DNA of 64,000 nt from Roseinatronobacter bogoriensis DSM 18756 (GTDB lineage Bacteria; Pseudomonadota; Alphaproteobacteria; Rhodobacterales; Rhodobacteraceae), in NCBI RefSeq assembly GCF_004366635.1, contig NZ_SORN01000002.1, forward strand, positions 310,001-374,000, given 5' to 3'. Below are positions 41,067-50,582 of this stretch, in pieces. The notes beneath the pieces are model-generated. The model did no database searches, was not told the origin of the DNA, and was given only the letters and a program-made list of their open reading frames with translations. The position numbers and the translations under genes are program-made. Position 1 is the first letter of the stretch; every line of letters starts with the position of its first letter.

Positions 41067-41666
41067 ATGTCTGATTCGAAACTGACCCGGCGCGCAATCG
41101 TCACGACAGGTGTTGCAGCCCTCGGTTTACTCGCATTTCCTGCAGTTCTGCGCGCTCAAACTCTGCCTGATTATGAACCCGAAAACAACGCGAACACTGC
41201 GCGTAGGAACGTTATGGGGTTCCGCAACCATCACTGGCGCGATCACTTCTCGAATCTGCGCCGTGGCGCGATCCTGTGCGACACCTACTCGCGCGCGTTG
41301 CACTACTGGTCCGAAGATGAAAGCATCTATCTGGCCTATCCTTGTTCGGTGCCGATGACAGAGGAATTCACCCGTCGCGGCATGACTGAAGTCACATTGA
41401 AGCGATTTGAACCGACATGGATTCCAACACCCAACATGCGCAGGCGTGACCCGTCACTGCCCGAACGCGTTGAAGGGGGGGATCCGTCCAACCCGCTTGG
41501 AACCCGCGCGCTGAACCTGAGTTGGCAATATTACCGCATTCACGGCATTGATAACCCTGCGAAAGTCGGGCGGCGGGCCTCGAACGGGTGCTTCGGTATG
41601 CTGAACCAGCACGCAGAACGGATTTATGATCTGGCGGTCATTGGCACACAGGTTCGGGTGATCTAG
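41067..41666 (+). CDS. L,D-transpeptidase (YkuD) family protein, Tat-exported, paralogue 2
   Basis: Same length (199 residues) and layout as the upstream copy: signal 'TRRAIVTTGVAALGLLAFPAVLRA', catalytic 'YYRIHGIDNPAKVG' and 'RRASNGCFGM', identical C-terminus 'GTQVRVI'. The signal region has diverged most; the mature part is about 84 percent identical by eye. ATG 41067 has GGAG nine bases upstream; a TTG at 41061 is too close to it. Followed by a strong terminator. Confidence 0.85.
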   Translation: MSDSKLTRRAIVTTGVAALGLLAFPAVLRAQTLPDYEPENNANTARRNVMGFRNHHWRDHFSNLRRGAILCDTYSRALHYWSEDESIYLAYPCSVPMTEEFTRRGMTEVTLKRFEPTWIPTPNMRRRDPSLPERVEGGDPSNPLGTRALNLSWQYYRIHGIDNPAKVGRRASNGCFGMLNQHAERIYDLAVIGTQVRVI

Positions 41667-41737
41667 GGGACCATAGCGCCCTTGATTAACTCTCTGAGTT
41701 GTCCAGCGACGGCCCCGGCACCCTGCCAGCACCCGAA

Positions 41738-41771
41738 ACAAAAGCCCCGGAGTTTTACCGGGGCTTTTTTG
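41738..41771. terminator. bidirectional terminator between the second L,D-transpeptidase and trpS
   Basis: AAAGCCCCGG (41741-41750), loop AGTTTTA, CCGGGGCTTT (41758-41767) followed by TTTG. The reverse direction also ends in a T-rich stretch, and the trpS stop is 6 bp away. Confidence 0.92.
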
Positions 41772-41776
41772 TATGA

Positions 41777-42811
41777 TCATTTGCGAGAGCGGATAAGCCC
41801 CACAATTTCGCGGGTGTTTTGCAAAATCGGCTCTGCGATTGCGTTCGCTCTCTCTGCGCCCTGCCCCAGAATCCGGTCAATCTCTGCGACATCCTGCATC
41901 AGGCGGCCCATCTCGGCGCTGATTGGCGATAGTTTTGCGACTGCCAGTTCGGCCAATGCGGGTTTGAACACGCCAAAACCCTGCCCGCCATATTGGCCAA
42001 GAACCTCGGCCGGGGTGACATCTGCAAGGGCGGCGTAGATATTGACCAGATTGCGCGCCTCTGCGCGCCCCTCCAGCCCTTCGACGGTTTCTGGCAAGGG
42101 TTCCGGGTCAGTCCGCGCCTTGCGGATCTTGGATGCAATCGCATCTGCATTATCGGTCAGATTGATGCGCGACTGGTCCGACGGGTCGGATTTCGACATT
42201 TTCTTTGTGCCATCGCGCAAGGACATGACACGGGTCGCGGCCCCTTCGATCACAGGTTCCACGATGGGGAAGAAATCCACGCCGAAATCATGGTTGAATT
42301 TGATGGCGATGTCGCGTGTCAGTTCCAGATGCTGTTTTTGATCCTCGCCCACGGGTACATGAGTCGCATGATAGGCCAGAATGTCAGCGGCCATCAGGTT
42401 GGGATAGGCGAACAGCCCAACGCTGGCTTCTTCAGCATGTTTGCCCGCCTTGTCCTTGAACTGGGTCATGCGCCGCAACCAGCCCATGCGTGCAACACAG
42501 TTGAAAATCCAGGCCAATTCCGCATGAGCGGGCACCTGGCTTTGGTTGAACAGAATCGAGCGCGCAGGGTCGATGCCAGAGGCGATGAAACCCGCCGCAA
42601 GTTCGCGCGTGGCGTGGCGCAGATTGGCAGGGTCCTGCCAGACCGTGATCGCATGCAGGTCAACGATGCAATAGACCGTTTCGATCCCTTCATCCTGCGC
42701 GACAGCAAAGCGCTTGAGCGCGCCAAGATAATTTCCCAGCGTCAACCCGCCCGAGGGTTGGATTCCTGAAAAGATACGCTGCGCAAAAGCCTTGCTTGGG
42801 GCGTCGGACAT
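41777..42811 (-). CDS. trpS: tryptophanyl-tRNA synthetase
   Basis: Class I synthetase, 344 residues starting MSDAPSKAFAQRIFSGIQPSG. The HIGH-equivalent is 'TLGNYLGAL', the KMSKS motif is 'KKMSKSDPSD', and 'AYPNLMAADILAYHATHVPVGEDQKQHLELTRDIA' lies between (cited for landmarks). The first ATG of the long open frame (43096) would place 95 unrelated residues in front and overlaps the divergent rhomboid-like gene; the start at 42811 is clearly right. Confidence 0.95.
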   Translation of the reverse strand: MSDAPSKAFAQRIFSGIQPSGGLTLGNYLGALKRFAVAQDEGIETVYCIVDLHAITVWQDPANLRHATRELAAGFIASGIDPARSILFNQSQVPAHAELAWIFNCVARMGWLRRMTQFKDKAGKHAEEASVGLFAYPNLMAADILAYHATHVPVGEDQKQHLELTRDIAIKFNHDFGVDFFPIVEPVIEGAATRVMSLRDGTKKMSKSDPSDQSRINLTDNADAIASKIRKARTDPEPLPETVEGLEGRAEARNLVNIYAALADVTPAEVLGQYGGQGFGVFKPALAELAVAKLSPISAEMGRLMQDVAEIDRILGQGAERANAIAEPILQNTREIVGLIRSRK

Positions 42812-42890
42812 GTGAAAACTCCTGACTGGCAAACTTGCCTGCGCTGCATTAGCCTTGGGCGCATTCAACGTCAACCAAAGCTCCGCACAG

Positions 42891-43565
42891 ATGACACTCG
42901 ACACAAGCACCAGATCGCCCCTAAACCCCTTGCCTGTCACGGTCTGGGCGGTGGTGCTGGCCATCGCAGGGGTCGAGCTGGTCTTGTGGGCGGGCGCGCA
43001 TGGGTTGGTGAACTGGGCAGGAAGTGCAGGGTGGCGTGCGCAGGCCCTTGTGGCGATTGGTATCACCCCCGACCTGCAAGGCTGGATGCTGGACACACGG
43101 CAGGCACCACCGGAACATTTGCTGCGCTATCTGGGCTTCGGCTTTGTGCATCTTGGCCCGCTGCAAGCCGCGCTGGTCGTGGTGATCACAGCCGCGCTTG
43201 GCAAATATTGCGCCGAGCGTCTGGGGTCATGGCGGGTGCTTTTGCTGTTGGCTTTGTCGCAAGCGATGGGGGGCTTTGCCTTTGGGCTGGTTGCACAGCC
43301 GGGAACATGGCTGATCGGGGGCTATCCGCTGATTTTTGCGTTGGCGGGGTGCTATGCGGCGCTGGTCTGGGCCAGCGGGGATGATGGCGGGGCACGGATC
43401 AAAGCGCTTGCGCTTGTGGGCGTGTTGCTGTCTGGCCGGTTGGCTTTGGCCGCGTTCATGGGGGGCGGTGCAGATTGGGTGGCCGATCTTGTCGCCTGCG
43501 CTGCAGGCTATGCGCTGGGCCACTTCCTGCGCCCCGGTCTTGTTGCGCGCTTAAGACGGGTTTGA
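42891..43565 (+). CDS. rhomboid-like membrane protein lacking catalytic residues
   Basis: 224 residues with about six membrane segments and the rhomboid-type order (long first loop with 'LLRYLGFGFVHLGPLQAALVVV'). The expected GxSG serine motif is replaced by 'IGGYPLIFALAG', and the C-terminal helix has 'VACAAGYALGH' where an AH(L)GG histidine is expected. So it should not be a protease. ATG 42891 chosen; a TTG at 42855 in frame is an alternative. Its last 15 bp overlap the convergent murJ end. Confidence 0.7.
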   Translation: MTLDTSTRSPLNPLPVTVWAVVLAIAGVELVLWAGAHGLVNWAGSAGWRAQALVAIGITPDLQGWMLDTRQAPPEHLLRYLGFGFVHLGPLQAALVVVITAALGKYCAERLGSWRVLLLLALSQAMGGFAFGLVAQPGTWLIGGYPLIFALAGCYAALVWASGDDGGARIKALALVGVLLSGRLALAAFMGGGADWVADLVACAAGYALGHFLRPGLVARLRRV

Positions 43566-45110
43566 CCGACGCGCCCGAGAGAGCGAGGCCCGCATTTCGC
43601 CAAAGCTGAAGGCCCCGATAACCTGCGCCACTGCAAAATATACCACACTGCCGCCTGCAATTATTGCCAACAGGGCCAGGTAGCGCTTGCCAGATTGCAC
43701 CAACCAGTCAGCCATCAACATATGCAACCCATAAAGCGCTGCGCCCATTGCCAAGGATGCAACCAGAATTCGCCAAGCCCGTGACTTCATCTGGTCGTCC
43801 AGCTGCGCTGCCCGCCCCATCCCGCGAGAGCCGAGCCAAAGCTGCAAGACCATCATCCAGGCCGCAAGCGTGGTGGCCAGAGCCGCAGCAGTGAAGCCCA
43901 TGACCGGCATCAGCCCTATGGCAATCGCCGCATTCACGAACATCGACACAAGCGCATATTTGAACGGGCGTTTGGTGTCGTGGCGCGCGTAGTAGAGCGG
44001 CTGAAGCACCTTGTGCAACACAAAGGCAGGCAGGCCAAGCGCATAGATCGACAGCGCAAGCGCCGTGGATTGCGTGTCCAGCGCCGTCCATGCGCCGCGC
44101 CCGAACAGCACCGATACAATCGGCGTTGAAATCACGACCAGCGCCATCGCCGAAGGCAGGGTCAGAAACAGCGAGAATTCCAGCCCGCGGTTGAAACTGT
44201 GCTGCCCTGCCCCTTCATCGCCCGCGCGCAGGCGGCGTGACAATTCAGGCAGCAGCACCACACCGACAGCAATGCCCACAACCCCAAGCGGCAACTGATA
44301 CAGCCGGTCCGCATAGGACAACCAAGAGACCGCGTTCTCCGTGAAACTGGCCACCTGCCGCCCGACAATCAGGTTGATCTGCACCACCCCGCCCGCCAGC
44401 ACAGCCGGGGCGGCGATGATTGCAAGGCGCTTGAGTTCGGGCGTCAGTCTTGGGCGGCGAAACCGCATCGCAAAGCCCGCACGCCGCACGGCGACCCACA
44501 GCATCACAAGCTGCGCAACACCCGCAACCGGCACGGCATAGGACAAGGTCAGGCCCATTGGCCAGCCAGCCCGGTCTGCCAGTATCATGGCGCCGACAAA
44601 CACCACATTCAGCAAGACCGGTGCCGCCGCTGCCGCGGTGAACCGGCCCACCGCATTCAACATGCCCGAAAGAAGCGCGACCAGCGAGATGAAGAAGATA
44701 TAGGGGAACGCCACGCGCCCGAACAGCACAGCCATGTCGAAGCGTTCATCGCGCGCAAAGCCCGCCGCCATACCCCACACCAGAAACGGCATTGCAATCA
44801 CGGCAAGGGTCGAGAAAACCAGAAGCACCGCCGCCATGCCCCAAAAGGCATCGCGCGCGAAACTCTCGGCATCTTCGCCCGCTTCGTGTTTCTTTGCGAA
44901 AATCGGCACGAATGCGAAATTGAAGGCCCCTTCGGCAAAGAACCGGCGGAACATGTTGGGCAGAGAGAAGGCCACGAAAAACGCGTCTGTGACTGGCCCC
45001 GCCCCCAGATAGGAGGCCATCATCACATCGCGGACAAAACCGAATACCCGGCTGAGTAGCGTCCATAACCCCACTGTCAGGAACCCAGCAACCAGCCGGA
45101 TGCGTGCCAT
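43551..45110 (-). CDS. murJ: lipid II flippase MurJ
   Basis: Inner-membrane MOP-superfamily protein that moves lipid II outward for peptidoglycan synthesis. 519 residues with 14 expected helices; 'RVFGFVRDVMMASYLGAGPVTDAFFVAFSLPNMFRRFFAEGAF' is the diagnostic N-terminal stretch, and 'LPLGVVGIAVGVVLLPELSRRL' the middle one (both given as landmarks). The ATG overlaps the glnD stop (TGATG), so expression is coupled to glnD. Confidence 0.95.
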   Translation of the reverse strand: MARIRLVAGFLTVGLWTLLSRVFGFVRDVMMASYLGAGPVTDAFFVAFSLPNMFRRFFAEGAFNFAFVPIFAKKHEAGEDAESFARDAFWGMAAVLLVFSTLAVIAMPFLVWGMAAGFARDERFDMAVLFGRVAFPYIFFISLVALLSGMLNAVGRFTAAAAAPVLLNVVFVGAMILADRAGWPMGLTLSYAVPVAGVAQLVMLWVAVRRAGFAMRFRRPRLTPELKRLAIIAAPAVLAGGVVQINLIVGRQVASFTENAVSWLSYADRLYQLPLGVVGIAVGVVLLPELSRRLRAGDEGAGQHSFNRGLEFSLFLTLPSAMALVVISTPIVSVLFGRGAWTALDTQSTALALSIYALGLPAFVLHKVLQPLYYARHDTKRPFKYALVSMFVNAAIAIGLMPVMGFTAAALATTLAAWMMVLQLWLGSRGMGRAAQLDDQMKSRAWRILVASLAMGAALYGLHMLMADWLVQSGKRYLALLAIIAGGSVVYFAVAQVIGAFSFGEMRASLSRARRSNPS

Positions 45111-47848
45111 CAGCTTGCGGCCCGTTGCGCACCCGCCGCAATGGCCGCGCGCAGCTTGCGCTCCAGCGCTTCTTGCTTGGGTCTGGCATGTAGTTTCAAA
45201 CCGAACATGTCTTTCACATAGAAGGTATCAACGGCCTGGACGCCATAGGTCGCAATCACCGCGCTGGCAATATAGATATTCGCATCCGCCAAAGTGCGCG
45301 CAAGATCGAACAGCAAACCCGGCCTGTCGCGGGTATCCACCTCGATAATGGTATAGATTTCAGAGCCTTCGTTGTCGAAGCTGATATTTGTCGGCACCCG
45401 GAACGCGCGTTCACGCTTCTTGACCTTGTCGCGGTCGGCCAGCGCTTCACCCGCGACCACTTCGCCAGCAAGTGTCTTTTCGATCATCTTGCGCAAACGC
45501 GGCAGGCGGGCCGCGTCATACGGGTGCCCCTCGGCATCCTGTATCCAGAACACGGCTGTCGCAAAACCATCCTTGGTTGTATAGGTGCGCGCATCGACGA
45601 TATTTGCACCGACCAAAGCCAGCGCGCCCGCGAATCTTGCGAATATTCCGGGATGGTCTGACAAGACAAAGCAAATGCGGGTCGCGTCACGGTCAGGGTC
45701 CGGGTGCAGATCAACGCGGATTTCATCCGCTGCGATCCCTTGCAGCATCCGCGCGAAAACCTGTTGCGTATCGGTCGGCAAACCCTGCCAATAGGGGGGG
45801 TAATGACGCGCGATCTCGGTGCGCAGATCCGCGCGCGGCCAGCCCTCAAGGGCCTCTCTCAAGGCGCGCTTGGCTTCATCCGTGCGGTTTTCGCGGTTCA
45901 GCGCTTCCAGACCGTTTTCAAGCGCATTCGCAGTTTCGCGGTAGAGCGTGCGCAGCAGTTGCGCTTTCCAGTTGTTCCATGTGCCCGGCCCCACACCGCG
46001 TATGTCGCAGACTGTCAGCACCGTCAGCAAATCGAGCCGCTCGCGGGTTTTGACCAGCTTGGCGAAATCTCGCACGGTGCGCGGGTCCGAAATGTCGCGC
46101 TTCTGGGCAGTATCGGCCATCAGAAGGTGATAACGCACCAACCATTCGACAGTTTCGCATTCAGCCTTTTTCAGGCCAAGACGCGGGGCGACGCGGCGCG
46201 CGATCTGTGCCCCCAGAACCGAGTGATCCTCTGGCCGGCCCTTGCCGATGTCATGCAACAGCAGCGCGACATATAGCACACGCCTGTTCACACCCTGTTC
46301 CAATATGCGCGAAACGACGGGAAGTTCTTCTTCCAATTCCTTTCGCTCGATCTGCGAAAGATGGCTGATGCATTGGATTGTGTGTTCATCCACCGTGTAA
46401 TGGTGATAGACATTGAACTGCATCATTGCCACGATCGGCTCGAATTCCGGGATAAAGGCCCCCAGAACGCCCAGTTCATTCATGCGGCGCAAGGCACGTT
46501 CCGGGTTGGCATGTTTTAGCATCATGCGCAGAAATATCTTTTGAGCTTCGGCGCTTACCCGCACATCCTCATCTATCAGATGAAGATTTGCTGCAATCAA
46601 GCGCATTGCGTTGGGATGAAGCAGGAATCCGGTGACAAGCCCTTCTTCAAAAAGCCGCAGCATATTCAGCGGGTCCGCAACAAACGCTTCGGGGTCTTCG
46701 ATATCCAGCCTGTTCTGTACAACCTTAAGACCGTGGCGCATCGTTTTGCGTTTATTCAGAAAATGCCGCAAAATAGGTTCGCGTTTTACATGGCGCGCTT
46801 CAAGTTCGGTCAGGAAAATGCGGGTCAGGTCACCAACATGGGTGGCATGGCGGAAATAATCTTGCATGAAATGCTCGACTCCGCGCCGCCCACCGTGATC
46901 GCTATACCCCATGCGTTCAGCCACACCGACTTGCAGATCAAAGGTCAACTGCTCGACCGGGCGTCCGGCCAGATGGTGCAGGTGGCAGCGCACGGCCCAG
47001 AGAAATGTCTCTGCGGCGCGGAATGTCTCATACTCCTCGGCTCGGAAGAAGCCCAGCCCCACCAGTTCCTCGGCCTGATCGACCTCGTGAATATATTTGG
47101 CAATCCAGTAGAGTGTCTGAAGGTCGCGCAGCCCGCCTTTGCCTTCCTTGACATTCGGCTCCAGCATATAGCGCTGGTTCCCGATCTTGCTGTGACGCTC
47201 GGCCCGTTCGGCCAGTTTCGCCTCGACAAAATCGGCATGGGTCTTGGCGAAAAGCTCGCTCCACAAGCGCGCGCGCAGGGTTTGGGCAAGCTCTGCATTT
47301 CCGCAAAGAAACCGCTGCTCCAGCAAGGCTGTGCGGATGGTCACATCCTCGCGGCCCAGTCGCAGGCATTCGTTTATCGTCCGGCTGGCATGGCCCACTT
47401 TCAGGCGCATATCCCACAGAATATAAAGCGACGATTCGATTACCTTCTCGACCCAGCCGGTCACTTTCCACGGCACCAGAAACAACAGATCAATGTCCGA
47501 ATGCGGTGCCATTTCGGCGCGCCCATAGCCCCCGACAGCCAGCACCGCGATCCGCTCCCCCTCAGATGGGTTCGGATTGGGGTGAAGGTGCGATTGCACA
47601 AGCTGCAAGACCAAGGTCACGAATGCATCGGTCATCCAGCTATTGGCCGAAACGAAAGAGCGCGCGTCTCGCGGGTGTTTTGCGAACATCGCTTCAAGAC
47701 GCTCTGCCCCCAGCTTCATAGCGGCCTTTAATTCGGTCACGATGATGCCGCGCTGGACCTTGCCGTCATTGCTTTCTGCCGCATCAAGTGCCTGAAATAT
47801 CCGCGCGCGCAAGGCGTCCAGATCAAGCAAATCCTCTTGCGGAAACAA
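45110..47848 (-). CDS. glnD: bifunctional PII uridylyltransferase/UMP-removing enzyme (TTG start)
   Basis: Senses glutamine and modifies PII. 912 residues in the usual order: nucleotidyltransferase domain with 'GGYGRAEMAPHSDIDLLFLV' (about 106-125), helical linker, HD domain ('LLHDIGKGRPEDHSVLGA'), then two C-terminal ACT domains ('SDHPGIFARFAGALALVGANIVDART' and 'RDRPGLLFDLARTLADANIYI'). The only good early start codon in frame is TTG at 47848, with GAGGGAA about 12 bp before it. Order glnD-murJ is common in alphaproteobacteria. Confidence 0.95.
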   Translation of the reverse strand: MFPQEDLLDLDALRARIFQALDAAESNDGKVQRGIIVTELKAAMKLGAERLEAMFAKHPRDARSFVSANSWMTDAFVTLVLQLVQSHLHPNPNPSEGERIAVLAVGGYGRAEMAPHSDIDLLFLVPWKVTGWVEKVIESSLYILWDMRLKVGHASRTINECLRLGREDVTIRTALLEQRFLCGNAELAQTLRARLWSELFAKTHADFVEAKLAERAERHSKIGNQRYMLEPNVKEGKGGLRDLQTLYWIAKYIHEVDQAEELVGLGFFRAEEYETFRAAETFLWAVRCHLHHLAGRPVEQLTFDLQVGVAERMGYSDHGGRRGVEHFMQDYFRHATHVGDLTRIFLTELEARHVKREPILRHFLNKRKTMRHGLKVVQNRLDIEDPEAFVADPLNMLRLFEEGLVTGFLLHPNAMRLIAANLHLIDEDVRVSAEAQKIFLRMMLKHANPERALRRMNELGVLGAFIPEFEPIVAMMQFNVYHHYTVDEHTIQCISHLSQIERKELEEELPVVSRILEQGVNRRVLYVALLLHDIGKGRPEDHSVLGAQIARRVAPRLGLKKAECETVEWLVRYHLLMADTAQKRDISDPRTVRDFAKLVKTRERLDLLTVLTVCDIRGVGPGTWNNWKAQLLRTLYRETANALENGLEALNRENRTDEAKRALREALEGWPRADLRTEIARHYPPYWQGLPTDTQQVFARMLQGIAADEIRVDLHPDPDRDATRICFVLSDHPGIFARFAGALALVGANIVDARTYTTKDGFATAVFWIQDAEGHPYDAARLPRLRKMIEKTLAGEVVAGEALADRDKVKKRERAFRVPTNISFDNEGSEIYTIIEVDTRDRPGLLFDLARTLADANIYIASAVIATYGVQAVDTFYVKDMFGLKLHARPKQEALERKLRAAIAAGAQRAAS

Positions 47849-47919
47849 GGCAGGCGCGTTTTCCCTCAGCCGGGGCTGCGGTTTCGCGTGATGGGGACCA
47901 ACGGTTGCCTGTGGCGTTC

Positions 47920-49113
47920 TCAGGACCCACCCCCTGCGAAACTGCGCGGCGCAGGGCTCAGCACATTCACACGCTGGTCGCGGATTTCGGCAATGGCCAG
48001 ACCGCGTTCGTTGCTGCCATCTGCACGCAGGCGGAACACCCCCGTCACGCCCGCAAAACCGGACCCTTGGGTGAGGGAGGCCGCAGAAAATGGCGCGCTG
48101 CCCCCACGGCTGGCAAGTGCACCGACGGCGGCAATCCCGTCATAGGCCAGCGCGGCAACGGCGTTTGGGGTTGCGCCATATGCGGCCCTGTAGCGCGATT
48201 CGAATTGTGCCGTCAGGGTCGGATCAGGCAAGGCAAACCAGCCGCCCTGCAAACCACTCAGCTGCAAGGTCGCGGGCGGAATGTCCCAACGCGTCAGACC
48301 CATATACTGAAAACTGCTGGGCGATATGCCGTTCTCCGGCAGCAATTCGGCAAGCAGGGGCAAGGCACCGGCAGAATTTGCTGTCAAGAAAATGCTTTGC
48401 GCCCCAGACGAGCGCGCGGTTGAGGAGATGCGTGGCAGCGCATCAACAATGCCCTGCTGCGAAAAAGCGTAGGATTCCGAAGCGACAATGCTGGCGCCCG
48501 TACGCTGCGCGGCGCGCTGCATGGCGCGTTCAGCGACTTCACCGGCCTGGCTTTGCTCTGACAGGATCATGACACGGCCCCTGCCCTGCGACGCTGCATA
48601 GGTCAGGATGCGCGTGGCTGTCGGCTCGAACATTGGCCCAAGCAAGAACACATTGCCGCCCGCCACATCGGGGTTGTTGGAAAAGCTCAGGACATTAATA
48701 CCAGCCTGCGCGGCCACAGGACCAACAGCGCGGGCTGAATCTGCAAACAGCGGACCAACAATAATCTGCGCCCCATCATTGATGGCACGCGCCGCCAGCG
48801 TGGCCGCCTGGCTGGCAGAGCCGCCGGTTTGATAGATCCGCAGGTCAATCTCGACCCCCTGAAGATCAGCAACCGCAAGGCGTGCTGCGTTTTCAAGGTT
48901 GCGTGCAAGTGTGTTGCGTTCCTCATCTGCGCCGCCGCCCGGCACCATCAGCGCCACAGCGACAGGCCGCGACCGATCCGCCCCTGGTCCCCCACCTATC
49001 GGCCCGATTGCGGGCACGTCGCAGGCAGCAACCGCCATTGTGGCCGCCGCGCTCAACAAAAGCGACCGCCGTGACAAGCCGTTGCTACCACCGGTTCGGG
49101 ACAGATTACGCAT
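47920..49113 (-). CDS. LpoA-like penicillin-binding-protein activator lipoprotein
   Basis: 397 residues starting MRNLSRTGG, with a perfect GGAGGTGAG site before ATG 49113. Signal 'LSRRSLLLSAAATMAVAAC' ends in a lipobox with Cys31 and has two arginines. The mature part is a periplasmic-binding-protein type I fold ('AQIIVGPLFADSARAVGPVAAQAGINVLSFSNN' region), the alphaproteobacterial LpoA/YraM-type domain. In E. coli LpoA stimulates PBP1A. Divergent from rsmI-yraN, the same neighbourhood as lpoA in enterobacteria. Confidence 0.85.
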   Translation of the reverse strand: MRNLSRTGGSNGLSRRSLLLSAAATMAVAACDVPAIGPIGGGPGADRSRPVAVALMVPGGGADEERNTLARNLENAARLAVADLQGVEIDLRIYQTGGSASQAATLAARAINDGAQIIVGPLFADSARAVGPVAAQAGINVLSFSNNPDVAGGNVFLLGPMFEPTATRILTYAASQGRGRVMILSEQSQAGEVAERAMQRAAQRTGASIVASESYAFSQQGIVDALPRISSTARSSGAQSIFLTANSAGALPLLAELLPENGISPSSFQYMGLTRWDIPPATLQLSGLQGGWFALPDPTLTAQFESRYRAAYGATPNAVAALAYDGIAAVGALASRGGSAPFSAASLTQGSGFAGVTGVFRLRADGSNERGLAIAEIRDQRVNVLSPAPRSFAGGGS

Positions 49114-49236
49114 CTCACCTCCACTAAATCTTGAATGACCTGTTCTGAGGTTGCACATTAAGCAAGGGCAGGCTTGAAGTAAACGCTCTGCATGAACACT
49201 GCTGCCATGCTGGCACATACAGGAAGTTAATCGCCG

Positions 49237-50142
49237 ATGCCCGAAGACAAGGACGACACAAACCCACTGGATATGGATGTGCGGCCCGGCACAAGATTTG
49301 CACCCGGCCTGTATCTGATTGCGACGCCGATTGGCGCGGCGCGGGACATAACCCTGCGCGCGCTGGACCTGTTGAGGGGTTGTGACATCTTGGTGGCCGA
49401 AGATACACGCAGCTTGCGCAGATTGATGGAAATACACGCAATCGCGCTGGATGGGCGCCGCGTGCTGGCCTATCACGACCATAACGGCAGCCAGATGCGC
49501 CCGCGTTTGATTGAGGCGGTGCAGCAGGGAAAATCGGTGCTGTATGCATCCGAGGCGGGAACCCCTTTGGTCGCCGATCCCGGTTTTCAATTGGCCCGCA
49601 GCATGATTGCCGAAGGTCTGCCCGTGATCGCAGCCCCAGGCCCTTCTGCAATGCTGGCCGCGCTGACCGTCGCGGGACTGCCAAGCGACCGTTTCTGCTT
49701 TATGGGGTTTGCGCCAGCACAGGCGGGCGCAAGGCGCAAGTTTCTGCAAGAAGCCGCAGCCATTCCGGCAACGCTGATCTTTTACGAGTCGCCCAAGCGG
49801 ATTCACAAATTCTTAGACGAATTATGCGAGATATTAGGCGCGGAACGGATGGCGGCATTGTGCCGCGAATTGACAAAAAGGCATGAGGAAATCTTGCGTA
49901 TGCCGCTTGATGACATGGTCCAGGCCCTTGCCGACAGGACATTGCGCGGTGAAATCGTGGTCGTGGTCGATCGTGGCGAAAAGCAGGTGGCCGATGCACA
50001 AACGCTGGAGGATGCCCTTGCAACAGCACTTGGCGAAATGCGGCTGAAAGAAGCGGTCGCCCATGTTGCGGCCACTCTCGACCTGCCACGGCGGCAAGTA
50101 TATCAGGCCGCGCTGGCGCTTGAGAAAGACAGGCCGGATTGA
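49237..50142 (+). CDS. rsmI: 16S rRNA (cytidine-1402-2'-O) methyltransferase
   Basis: SAM-dependent tetrapyrrole-methylase-fold enzyme that modifies C1402 of 16S rRNA. 301 residues: 'LYLIATPIGAARDITLRALDLLRGCDILVAEDTR' start, 'YASEAGTPLVADPGFQLAR', 'GPSAMLAALTVAGLPSDRFCFMGF' and 'FYESPKRI' are diagnostic (short landmarks only). The TTG start of yraN overlaps its stop. Confidence 0.95.
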   Translation: MPEDKDDTNPLDMDVRPGTRFAPGLYLIATPIGAARDITLRALDLLRGCDILVAEDTRSLRRLMEIHAIALDGRRVLAYHDHNGSQMRPRLIEAVQQGKSVLYASEAGTPLVADPGFQLARSMIAEGLPVIAAPGPSAMLAALTVAGLPSDRFCFMGFAPAQAGARRKFLQEAAAIPATLIFYESPKRIHKFLDELCEILGAERMAALCRELTKRHEEILRMPLDDMVQALADRTLRGEIVVVVDRGEKQVADAQTLEDALATALGEMRLKEAVAHVAATLDLPRRQVYQAALALEKDRPD

Positions 50143-50492
50143 GGCAGGCGCGCAATTATCAGGCAGGACTGGCGGCCGAAGCGTCGGTTCTGCGCTGGTA
50201 TCTTGCCGCCGGGTACCACCTGCTCGCACAGCGCTATAGGGGAACACAGGGCGAGATAGACCTGATCTTACAACGCGGGGATGAGGTGATCTTTGTCGAG
50301 GTCAAGAAAAGTCGTTCCTTCGACGCTGCGGCCTTGCGGCTGGGACCGGCGCAAATTGCACGGATCATGCAGACCGCGGGCGAGTTTCTGGGAACGCAGC
50401 CGCGCGGCCAGTTGACGCCCACGCGCTTCGATGTGGCCCTTGTTAATTCAATCGGAGACGTATCGATTCTGGAAAATGTGCTGACCGCCTGA
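50139..50492 (+). CDS. yraN: YraN (UPF0102) endonuclease-like protein
   Basis: 117 residues with a restriction-endonuclease-like fold: 'GLAAEASVLRWYLAAGYHLLAQRYR', then 'GEIDLILQRGDEVIFVEVKKSRS', which contains the D...ExK-like signature. Function unknown in most bacteria despite wide conservation. Start is TTG at 50139 overlapping the rsmI stop; translation probably depends on that coupling. Confidence 0.88.
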   Translation: MRQARNYQAGLAAEASVLRWYLAAGYHLLAQRYRGTQGEIDLILQRGDEVIFVEVKKSRSFDAAALRLGPAQIARIMQTAGEFLGTQPRGQLTPTRFDVALVNSIGDVSILENVLTA

Positions 50493-50582
50493 GGCACCGC
50501 CCCATTGCAACCCCTCTCAGCATCCGGCATCTAGAAGTTTAACGGGCTGCTTTTGGCCCAGTGTAAAAGACAAGAGGATCAC

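Noticed and set aside
42812..43096. 95-residue N-terminal extension of TrpS
   Set aside because: Overlaps the divergent rhomboid-like coding region and resembles a shadow of it; canonical TrpS begins at 42811.
49114..49806. 230-residue N-terminal extension of the LpoA-like protein
   Set aside because: It is antisense to rsmI, and the lipoprotein signal with a perfect GGAGG site starts at 49113.
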